Origin: Solea solea
Taxonomy: Eukaryota > Chordata > Actinopteri > Pleuronectiformes > Soleidae
Length of the DNA: 64,000 nucleotides
Reading direction: 5' to 3'
Assembly: GCF_958295425.1 (NCBI RefSeq)
Contig: NC_081146.1
Span: 822,501-886,500, forward strand
The notes under the pieces are model-generated. The model did not search any database. It was given only the letters and a program-made list of their open reading frames with translations, and had not been told where the DNA came from. Of the stretch, positions 1 to 11,990 are shown in pieces; the stretch's first letter is position 1, and each line of letters begins with the position of its first letter. The position numbers and the translations under genes were made by a program.

Positions 1-165
1 ACACACTCACTCACTCACTCACTCACTCTTGCACACACTCACACACTCACTCACTCTCTCTTACACGCACTCACTCTCTCTTACACACACACACACACTC
101 ACTCACTCACTCACTCACTCACTCACTCTCTCCCCCACACACACGCACACACACACACAGACAGA
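1..165. repeat. CA/CACT microsatellite in collagen intron
   Basis: Runs of ACTC and AC dinucleotides fill the start of the window. They lie in the intron upstream of the first collagen exon seen here. The open frame across them is simple-repeat translation only. Confidence 0.9.
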
Positions 166-294
166 CGTGATCATGTTGTTAAAGACGTGGCAGATTTCAC
201 GAGGACGGTCTTTAGCAAATGTCTCAGGTGTGACCGTCAGTAAAGTGACGTGATCATAACATGCACTTCCTCTTCATTTTGAACACCTGTCCAG

Positions 295-3200
295 GTGAGG
301 ATCACACCTTTGAAGGCTCCGTCGTCGTCGACGCCTACAACAACATGGCCTCACGTGCACCAGGTGAGGCCGGGGAGCCTCGCTCTCCTTTCTGACCTGT
401 AACGAGTGTTCAGACATGTCCTAACTGTGGCTTTGACCTCCGCGTTCCTCCAGAGACGACGCGCCACCATGAAGGGGGGCAGAGACCCGAGGAGGGCGAC
501 TATGACCCGTACACGCCGGTCATCCCCACCCAGGTCACCATGATCACAGAGGACACCGTCCCTTACGTGACCATCGCCGAGTCCCACTACGCCAAAGAGG
601 ACACGGAGATGATGCAGGTGAGACTTTTCCTCTTCATCCCACAGCTGTGAGAAACCCTCACACGTCCTGTATCAGACCGCACTGATTTCCACATACACAC
701 GAATGGAGAAACGATCAGAACCCCGCCCACTGTGGAGCGTCACAGTGTGGTCATACTAGAACATAACTTTAAACCGCTTCTTTCACCTAAATCCAAGTTG
801 TGATAAATATTACGGTTTTTTTCTCTGGTTTTCACCGTTTTGCACAGTTAGATAAGGGTGTTGGGAAGGGGGAGGGGGAAACAGGGAGGGGGAGGGGCTT
901 GTGAGTCAGTCTCATTCTGTTCAGGTACTTCAGATGAACACATTATTATGATTCTGTCTCTGCGTGGTTCCGTACAAGTTTCCCATCACGGATTCGTCGG
1001 AGGAGTCCGGGGGCGACGCGGCGCTCGGAGGGGAGGGGCCGACGGACTGTGACTGTGAACCTGGAGAACCGGGATTCGCTGGTTTCGCTGGACCAAAGGT
1101 TTGTGGTCAGGAACAAAATAAGACACACATTTATCCACTAGCAGATTTAATATCCTGTTTTATTGAAACTCAAGGAATTCTTTTTCTTCTTCTGATAATT
1201 GTTCCCTCAAATGAATGATGTTTTTTGGTGATGGTTGTTTCTTCTTCCTGTCAGGGATCCAGAGGTCTGCAGGGTAAAGCTGGTCGACCAGGAAGTCAAG
1301 GCAGAGACGTGAGTCATGCTGTTCTCTTCATTATTGACAGAAAACCGTTCAAAAAATAAAACATTTTCTTTTTAGGGTTATAAAGGAACCAAAGGAGTTC
1401 AGGGAAGAGGAGGCGACGCCGGACCAGTGGTGAGAAAACATCATCATCATCATCATCATCATCATCGTCGTTTCTACTAAAACTCGAGTGAGAGTGACGC
1501 AGGTTGTGTTTTTGATCTTTCACCTTTGACCTCTTGTCTTGCAGGGTGACGCTGGGCCTGATGGAGATGATGGAGCTTCTGGTTTCTCTGGCGCCATGGT
1601 GAGTTTATACACATGTCACAGTGAGATCAAGACATGTGACCACGTGACCACGTGACCACGTAGACATCTGAGACCTAAACTGACAATACACAAGTGGCTG
1701 AACTGATGTTTGTTTGATCAACAACAGGGAGAACCTGGACTTCCAGGTGATCCAGGCGAGCGTGGAGAGCTGGGTCTGAAGGTGAACACACACACACACT
1801 TTTATTCAATTCCATCTTTAAAACCCCAAGAATTAAACTTCAACACTTTATGCCAGGGGTGTCAAACTCATTTTTGTTCAGGGGCCACATACGGCACAAT
1901 TTGATCTCAAGTGGGCCGGACCAGTAAAAATAGTAAAATAATAGCATAATAACCTATGAACAACAAGAACTCCTTGCTTTTTTCTCCTTTGTTTTACATT
2001 TAATGAAGATATTTTTACAAACATTTAGTCACAGGTATCTGGAAGAGAATAATATTGTATTTGACATTACGTTTAGATTGTAATCGTAGTGTGAAATTTA
2101 AACAAATTCATCCTGTGGGCCAGATTGGACCCTCTGGTGGGCCGGTTCTGGCCCCCGGGCCATATGTTTGACACCCCTGCTTTATGCAAACATATATATA
2201 CATATATATACATATATATGTATATATGTGTCAGAGGTTGCGCTAGACTTTTCCGTTGTCTGTCATTTTGGCTGACAGGGTCATAAAAATCCCGTCATAA
2301 TCCATTTTTACCGGTCACTTTAAATGATAGTAATGACATATTCAATTGCATTGTTCATATTGCAGTGGAATATGAACAGTTCACCTGTGGCCTAAACGCA
2401 CAGTCTCACACCTTCCTCCTGGTCCACATGGACTTAAATCGCGTGCCTGCTTGCGCGTAGTTGCGCGTGGTAGGAAATCCCGCAACATGCGCTCCTTCTG
2501 CACCAGTGGATCAGCTGCACCGGTCACAGACGCGCTCCAAAGCCTCCTGTCCATAGCTCTTTAACACGCTGTCAGCACTACAAGGATAGCGAGATGCATT
2601 GAGTACGGTGTCCAGGTCAGAAATGATGCTCAGATTCTCCGATGGGAATCTTTATTTTGTCGCACAACATTTTTCTATCCGCCCTCCTCAGCCAGGAGAA
2701 CTCCCGCTCCCACTGAACTCGCCTAACCTCCTTACTGCCGCTGAGGCCAAGGGCTGAGTTTGTCCTTCATCTGCATCTATCCCTCTTTTTTCACCTCTTT
2801 TATCAACATAGTTTTTAGGGGTGTGAATTGCAATCTGTCAAAATGACGGATGGCATGTATGTGTATATATGTATATATATATGTGTATATATGTATATGT
2901 ATATATATATGTATGTGTATATATATGTATATGTATATTTGTATGTGTTTATATGTATATATGTATGTATATATGTGTGTATATGTATGTATATATATGT
3001 GTGTGTATGTGTATATATGTATATATGTATGTATGTATATATATGTATGTATATATGTATGTACACAAATACAGGAGATTTGTGTTGAGATTAAAGTTGT
3101 TGAAATGTTTTAAATGAAGCTCTGTTGTCGCGTCCTCTCATAGAAAGTGTGGTAAACACATGCTCTACCACACACACAAACAGCGCTGGCTGCTCGTCAC

Positions 3201-6200
3201 TATCTTCCCTCTGAGCTGAGTGGCACCAAAACTGACGTAAATGTTGTAGAAATGTCTCGTCTGGACGAGGTCATGTGACAGTGTCTCTTCTCTGTTCACA
3301 GGGCGACGTCGGCATGGAGGGACCTCGAGGAGGAGGCGGAGCTCGTGGTGAGACTGTAAGGACACGACCGCTAACCTTTATGACACGTGACGCGTCATAA
3401 AAACATATCCCTGTAAAAACTTTGTTTGTGTTATTCCAGGGTCGTCATGGTGATGCTGGACCTACAGGACCAAAGGGAGGTAAAGGTATCAAGGTGATGA
3501 AGAAAAGTTAAATGTTAAACAATGTTTTTAAATGTTGTTAAAGTCTGTGAGTTGTAAATATTGTGTTTTCTAAGTTTAATAATCACAAAGACAAAGTCCA
3601 GCAGCACATTCTAGTTTAACATTTTTATTTTTATTTTCAAATGAAATTGACTTTTTGTGTCTCTATCTGTCTTTCTGTCTCTATGTGTCTCTGTCTGTGT
3701 GTGTGTCTTTCTGTCTCTGTGTCTCTGTGTGTCTGCCTCTATGTGTCTTTCTGTCTCTGTGTGTCTATCTGTTTCTGTGTCTCTGTCTGTCTCTGTCTCT
3801 GTGTCTCTGTCTGTCTCTGTGTGTCTGTCTCTGTGTCTCTGTCTGTCTCTGTGTCTGTCGCTATGTGTCTATCTGTCTCTGTGTGTCTCTGTGTCTGTAT
3901 CTCTGTCACTCTGTCTCTGTCTATCTCTGTGTGTCTCTGTGTCTCTGTGTCTCAGGGATCCCGTGGTGATGAAGGCAAACATGGTCCACAGGGACGAGAC
4001 GGACAGAAGGTAAAAGATCAGACTGTGAATGTTGTTGTTTGTTCTTCAGTAAAATGAAACATTAAATAAACACTATTTACATGAAAGTTACAATGTGTCA
4101 ATAATCATCACGCACAGGCTACTCTGCCTGAGACCTGGTCCTCAAAGACCGGGGCCTGTCTATAAAGACCTGGGCCGGTCCTGAAAGACCGGGGCCAGTC
4201 CATAAAGACCTGGTCTGCTCCTGAAAGACCGGGGCCGGTCTATAAAGACCTGGGCCGGTCCATAAAGAACGGGGCGAGTCTATAAAGACCGGAGCCTGTC
4301 CATAGAGACCTGGGCTGGTCCTGAAAGACCGGGGCCTGTCTATAAAGACCTGGGCCGGTCCATAAAGACCGGGGCAAGTCTATAAAGACCTGGGCCGGTC
4401 CATAGAGACCTGGGCCGGTCCTGAAAGAGTTTTTTTTTTTTTTGTGTCTCCAGGGTCAGAGTGGAGCTCCAGGGTTTCCAGGAGACGTGGGTGACAGAGG
4501 CTACACTGTAAGAATCTTTTTCATCATAGATTAGGGATTAGCTGATAATCATCGTATTTATTATAAATCTGTGAAATATTACAAACACTGATTTAAAAAA
4601 AAACACTTTTATTTTAAAAATGCTACTTCATAAAATAATGTCTTTCAGATTATTTGTAGTCCACATCATTCTGATCTGCCTCAGTAATCTGATTCTAATC
4701 TGAATATATCTACTAGAATAATCTGGTTATGTAGACTAATATAATTGTATTACATAAACTCTGATAATCTGATTAAGACCGTTGAATTAATCTGATAACA
4801 TAAACAAAAATACTCTGAATTAATCTGGTTGTGCACACTGAAATAATCTGATTATGTACACTAATATAATTGGATTACGTAGACTCTAATAATTTTATTA
4901 AGACCACCGTATTCTGATTTCATTCAGTAATCTGAATACAACCACAATAAGAATAAATCGGGATATAACAGACTCAAACACAGATTACACAGATTATTTC
5001 TAAGGTGTTATTTATATTCCTGTGTATATATAATAATTCTGTTTGTGGTCTGCAGGGTTACCCCGGACAGCCAGGGGGTGTCGGACCCAGTGGACCAAAG
5101 GTACGGACACTCTCAGGTCACAGATGTGATTCAGGCCAAGCCTGGTCCTGGTGACTCCGCCTCTTTATTCAAATATACACTGACAAATTAGGTGGGAGGA
5201 GCCTGAGTGAATTAGAGACTACTCACGCTGCTGTAACGTGCGATTAGATTATGGAATGATTGAATGATTTATTTTATTTATGTATTATTTTCTCTCAGGG
5301 TGGTAAAGGTGTGGACGGTGAGCGAGGCAGTGACGGTGACTCTGGTGAAGATGTGAGTTCATCCATTAACTGTTCATAAAATGTTCATATTTATGATTAT
5401 TATATGAAATCTACAAAAATAAATCACTTTTATCCACTCTGTGTTTTTCTCCTCAGGGTCCAATTGGAGTCCCGGGGCTAATGGGAGAGCCTGGCCCATT
5501 TGGTGCTAAGGTAACACAGATACATGCTAACATAGATACATGCTACCATAGATACACGCTACCATAGATACATGCTAACCTAGATACATGCGACCATAGA
5601 TACATGCTACCATAGATACATGCTAACATAGATACATGTCGCCATAGATACATGCTACCATAGATACATGCGACCATAGATACATGCTACCATAGATACA
5701 TGCTAACCTAGATACATGCTAACATAGATACATGCTAACATAGATACATGTGCCCATAGATGCATGCGCCCATAGATACATGCCAACATGGATACATGCT
5801 AACATAGATACATGCTACCATAGATACATGCTAACAGAGAGGCATGCTAACATAGAAACATGCTAACAGAGATGCATGCTTACATGCACATTACACATTA
5901 GATATATAGAAACATGGATACATAGATATATAGAAACATAGATAAATGGATACATAGATATATAGAAACATAGATACATGGATATATAGATATTTAGAAA
6001 CATAGATACATAGATATTTAGAAACATAGATATATAGAAACATGGATCTATAGATATATAGAAACATAGATATATAGAAACATAAATATATAGATACATA
6101 GATATATAGAAACATGGATATATAGAAACATAAAACTATAGATATATAGAAACATCAACCTATAGATATATAGAAACATAGATTTATAGAAACATGGATA

Positions 6201-9200
6201 CATAGATATATAGATACATGGATATATAGAAACAAATCTATAGATATATAGATACATAGATATATAGAAACATGGATACATACATAGATATATAGAAACA
6301 TAAATCTATAGATACATAGATATATAGAAACATGGATACATAGATATATCGAAACATAAATCTATAGATATATAGAAACATGGATATATAGAACCATGGA
6401 TACATAGATATATAGAAACATAGACACATAGATATATAGAAACATAAATCTATAGAAATATAGAAACATAGATATATAGAAACATAAATCTATAGATATA
6501 TAGAAACATAGATATATAGAAACATGGATATATAGAAACAGATATATAGAAACATAAATCTATAGATATATAGATACATAGATATATAGAAACATAAATA
6601 TATAGATATATAGAAACATAGATAAATAGATATATGGACACAGATATATAGAAACATGGATACATAGATATATAGAAACATGGATACATAGATATATAAA
6701 AACATAAATCTATAGATACAGTGTATAGAAACATATATATATATTGATATATAGAAACATAGATATATAGATACATAGATATATATAGAAACATAGATGC
6801 ATACTGTAGATGCATAAATGCATAGATACATGGATACATAGATATATAAGACATAGATGCATAGATATATAGAAACGTAGATACATAGATGCATACTGTA
6901 GATGCATAGATACATAGAGACAGTAAACACAGTCCACAGTTTCCCTACAACCTTCACAGACTCTGAAGCTGTTAAATGAGGGAATAAAGCTTGCATAGAT
7001 CTGCTTTAAACAAAGTTTTGTCCTTGGTCAAACTGACAGATGTGGACATTCTGTTCTGCATGGTGGTCCCTTTTCACAGCACAGGAAACTAAACTCTATG
7101 TCAAAGTCCTGGTCCTGGTTTTGTTGTCACCTGACAAATGTCCTCTTTATTTTTTCAGGGGAACAAAGGGGACAGTGGCGTGAGAGGTCCACGAGGCAGA
7201 GGGGGCGCTGTGGTGAGTGAGCATCAGGACGATACAGCACATAATGAATGAAATGAATCACCTGAACCAGGCCATGCCGACCAAGGTAGCGCCCCCTGGC
7301 AGGAAACGATGCTGTTCACTGTAGTTGTAGGGTAAAGACCAGACAACGTATAAATCAGACAACTTGTGTCTTCGCCGGCTGTTTTCATTGAGAAAGTGAA
7401 GGAGAACATTTGAGCGGACCCCCACAGGTCCAGAGAGACGAACTCTGTGAAACTCACAGTGAGCAGAAGAAGAAGATGGAAACACAAATAACAGATTTAA
7501 ATCATGGACCAGGAGACAGTCTGCACAGCTCACGTTAGCATGGCACTCTCACTCTGTGCTGTCTTCAGCCGGTGAGACTTCAATGAGGGTCACAAAGACA
7601 GATTGTGTCTTGTATTTATTTACCAGATTATTTAGTCATCTGTCAATTTACACCATAAATGAAAGGACGTGTGCAAATGTCATTTTGTTAAAAGGGTTGT
7701 TGAAAAACATAAAACAACAACAAAACCGGATAGAAAGAGTCCTTTCATTCATTTATTCACTGGCTGATTATACTGTCTGTCTGTCTGTCTGTCTCAAACA
7801 GGGAGGAGCAGGAGAGCAAGGAGATGCAGGAGTGCCAGGCAAACCAGGACCTGAAGGCCTGCAGGGCCAGCTGGTGTGTACACAACAACACATTACAAAG
7901 AGAAACCTGTTCATCAGGTTCACGTTTATGTTTTATTAAAGGTTATAAAGTCAGACATGAGCAATCAATCCAGATACTGTGGCACAGATCAGCCAACATT
8001 TAAATCCAGATCAATCCTAACATGTTTATATTTCTAGATAGATTTATAGGGTTCTCTGTGTATGAATCTAAAACTGATTCATGTAAACGAGACTAAATCT
8101 GTCACAGAATGTGAAATTTACCCAGAGAACCCACTTCTCAGTTCAGGGGTTGTTTTGACATTAATGCGACCTATTGCCTTAAAAAACAGGAACAAGTGAA
8201 CAAGGGACAGTCCCCACATGACACATGATGATGGTCACATGATTAAAAAAAACAGAAACACTACAGGGTTTCTACACACAGCCTCACCCAAAGCAAAAAT
8301 ATCATTATCTGTATAATACAATGGTTCTTTTTCTATTGTTCTTATTTTGCTCAAATAAGTAAATAAAGGAAAATAAACTGATTTTCTTCCAGGGAGCTAA
8401 AGGTGACTTTAGAACTTTGAGGCCTTTAAAAGTTTCAAAATAAAAGGGTTTGAGACCTTAAAACATTTCAAAATGTCCAAAACCTTTAGGCCTTAAAAGT
8501 TTCAAAAAGTCTATTTTTACAGTTTGAAGTGTGAAAAAAAATCCTAGATTTTGAAAATAAATGTCTCAACATGTGTTACATAAAAACAGGCAAAATTCAA
8601 ATTTGAGGCCTTTAAAAGTCAAATAGTCTGTTGGATTTAGACTTTTAGAATTTTTAGGCTTTATAAAGTTGAAAAGATTTTGTTAATATCAATAAATTGT
8701 TATTGTGTTATTGCCATCTTTGTTCATTTGCTGTCTTCACGTATTATTTGGTTTGAATAAATCAAGTGAAACCACGTTATTTTTCTTCCAGGGAGCAAAA
8801 GGAGAGACAGGACCCGGTGGTGATCAGGTGACTTGCTTATCAATCATCTACAGCTGAAGGAAAAGGAAAATTTCAGCTGCTAAAAGCGTACAAATATAAA
8901 CTTTTTGTTTTTCTGCTGCAGGGATCGGACGGCAAGAGAGGCATTAAAGGGGCCAAAGGTCAAAAGGTGATTTAAGTTAAGGTATTTGTTTGTCTAACAT
9001 TGGCTGGAAGTGATTGACTCATTCTTTTTCTTCTGCTCTTTCAGGGAAACGTGGGCGGGCGAGGCGACAAAGGACAGGTGCTTATGTTTGTTTTCTTTAC
9101 CCTGAAGTCACTCATCCTCTGTGCTCTTTAAAAAACTCAAATACAACAGCACAGACTTCTATTTTTGTTTTAGTCCTTCAACATAGTCATTAAAAACTAT

Positions 9201-10642
9201 TAAACTATAAAAGTTGTCAAATATCTTAAACTTTAAGTCCTTAAACGAGGCTTAAAATGGTGTAAAATGGTAAAAATTTGCTGCCTCAAAAGATTTAAAA
9301 TAATCCCAAACATATTTCAGGTCTTATAAAGTTTGAAAAATTCCAGAACTTTGAGGCTGTTTTTGCTCAGACTTATATTTTTGTTTAAAGACATAAAAGT
9401 GTGATAAAGTCCTTAAAACACTGTCTGAAACTATCAGGCCTTAAAAGGTTTCATTCAAAACTTTTAGCCCTTAAAACATTTTTTAAGTCTTGAACTTTGA
9501 GGCCTTTGAGGTTTTTTAAATAATCCAAAATTCCAAATTCCTTTTTTTTTTTTTTTTTAATGTCTACAACTTTGAGTTCTTAAAATTGTGTAAAAATTAT
9601 TATTAAAAAAAACTGCAGCTTCAAAAAGTTTTTAAAATATTTTTAAATATTTTTGTTTAGACATAAAACATAAAAGTGACTATAAGTTTTTAAAAAGTCA
9701 CAACTTTTAGTCACTCAACATTGTCAAATATTAAACTATAAAAGTTGTAAAATATCTTAAACTTTTAGTCTTTACACGTTGTTTTAAGTCTTGATGCCTT
9801 TTTTAAATGGCTATAACTTTGAGATTTTAAAATGATGTAAAAAAAAAAACAACAAATGTGCAGCTTCAAAATGTTTTTAAAATATTGAAAAAAATGCAAG
9901 TCTAATAAAGTTTGAAAAATCCAAGAAATTTGAGGCTGTTTTCATTTTTTGCAATGTTTAGTTTTGAAAAAAATTAAGATTTAGTGTAAAAGGGGTTTGA
10001 AAAAAGTCCTAAAGTCGTTAAATATTACGTATTTAAACCTTTTCCACTTTATTGTGATTTTATTTAACACTTTTATCGTGAGCTCCTAACGAAGCTTTTC
10101 CAGGGTATTCCTCTAGGAGGCGACGTCACCTCCTCTTCAGACATGATTCTGAGGAAATCTGCGTTGAATTTTCACATAAATCTGAAATAAGTTTTAAAGA
10201 ATGTTAAATGGAACTCGTGGAAACTCCTGTTTTTCTTTTATTTCCCTGACAGCGTGGACTGAAGGGTGCGGCTGGTCGTGATGGAGTCTCTGGACCCGTG
10301 GGTCCACCGGGACTCCCAGGAACCAGAGGAGAGCTCGGTCCGAGTGGCGACGGGGGCCTTAAAGGCCGAGCAGGACAAAAAGGAGTCCAAGGTCCCTCAG
10401 TGAGTCTGTGGTCTCAGTTCCTCATCAGAGAAAATACTAAAAATCTGTTTTTCTTCTTTGTTTCACTCTCACACACCAAAGTCCACAGAGAAAACCAGTG
10501 ATTTTAGCAGCTGCTGCTGCCTCGTGTGGTCACTTTGTGTCACTGAAGTAAATCTAAATGAAATAAATCAGACATTAGAACTTAGTGATGGAGGCAGCAG
10601 TGGATCAACAACTGCTGTGTGTGTGTCTGTGTGTCTGTGTCT

Positions 10643-10685
<43 letters not shown>

Positions 10686-10716
10686 TGTGTCTGTGTGTGT
10701 CTTGGGGAGTGAGTGA

Positions 10717-10759
<43 letters not shown>

Positions 10760-11957
10760 GGGGAGTGAGTGAGTGAGTGTGTGTGTGTCTTGGGGAGTGA
10801 GTGAGTGAGTGAGTGAGTGTGTGTGTGTGTGTGTGTTGGGGAGTGAGTGGTTGTTGTTGTGTTGTTAAAGTGTCTCACAGTGACATAAAGACGTGATCGT
10901 GTTCTTAAGACATCGTAGATTTAAAGTGACGGAGATATTATTAAATAAATCCTTCGTTCAAGTGGCTAAAAGTAAAAATGGCTGCCTTTGTGTTAGTACC
11001 TCACTCTCACACACACACACACAGACACACAAACACACAGCAGTTGTTGATCCACTGCTGCCTCCATCACTAAGTTCTAATGTCTGATTTAAATATTTCA
11101 TTGAGACTTACTTCAGTGACACAAAGTGACCACATGAGGCAGCAGAGGAGCAACAGCTCTGTGTCCCTGTGTAACAGTGAGATAAAGACGTGGGAGACTG
11201 AAACTGACGTAGATTTTATGAGCTGTGTCTTGCCTCTCTGCCTGCCTCTCTGTCTGTCTGTCTGCCTATCTACCTGCCTCTCTGTCTGTCTGTCTGCCTA
11301 TCTACCTGCCTCTCTGTCTGTCTGTCTGCCTATCTGCCTGCCTCTCTGTCTGTCTGTCTGCCTATCTGCCTGCCTGCCTGCCTCTCTGTCTGTCTGTCTG
11401 CCTATCTGCCTGCCTGCCTCTCTGTCTGTCTGTCTGCCTATCTGCCTGCCTGCCTGCCTCTCTGTCTGTCTGTCTGCCTATCTGCCTGCCTGCCTGCCTG
11501 CCTCTCTGTCTGTCTGTCTGCCTATCTGCCTGCCTGCCTGCCTCTCTGTCTGTCTGTCTGCCTGCCTATCTGTCTGTCTGTCTGCCTATCTGCCTGCCTG
11601 CCTGCCTCTCTGTCTGTCTGTCTGCCTCTCTGTCTGTCTGTCTGCCTCTCTGTCTGTCTGTCTGCCTCTCTGTCTGTCTGTCTGTCTGTCTGCCTCTCTG
11701 TCTGTCTGTCTGCCTGCCTGCCTCTCTGTCTGTCTGTCTGCCTCTCTGTCTGTCTGTCTGCCTCTCTGTCTGTCTGTCTGCCTATCTGTCTGTCTGTCTG
11801 CCTATCTGCCTGCCTGCCTGCCTGCCTCTCTGTCTGTCTGTCTGTCTGTCTGTCTGCCTGCCTGCCTGCCTGCCTGCCTGCCTATCTGCCTGCCTCTCTG
11901 TCTGTCTGTCTGCCTATCTGCCTGCCTGCCTGCCTCTCTGTCTGTCTGTCTGCCTAT

Positions 11958-11990
<33 letters not shown>

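Noticed and set aside
5863..6996. Tyr/Ile/Ser-rich minus-strand proteins
   Set aside because: Translation of an ATAGATACAT-type satellite.
10104..10180. Extra collagen exon beginning GGTATTCCTCTAGGAGGC after TTTTCCAG
   Set aside because: Gly-X-Y is lost after two triplets and no donor follows; joining 9077 to 10253 keeps the triplets perfect.
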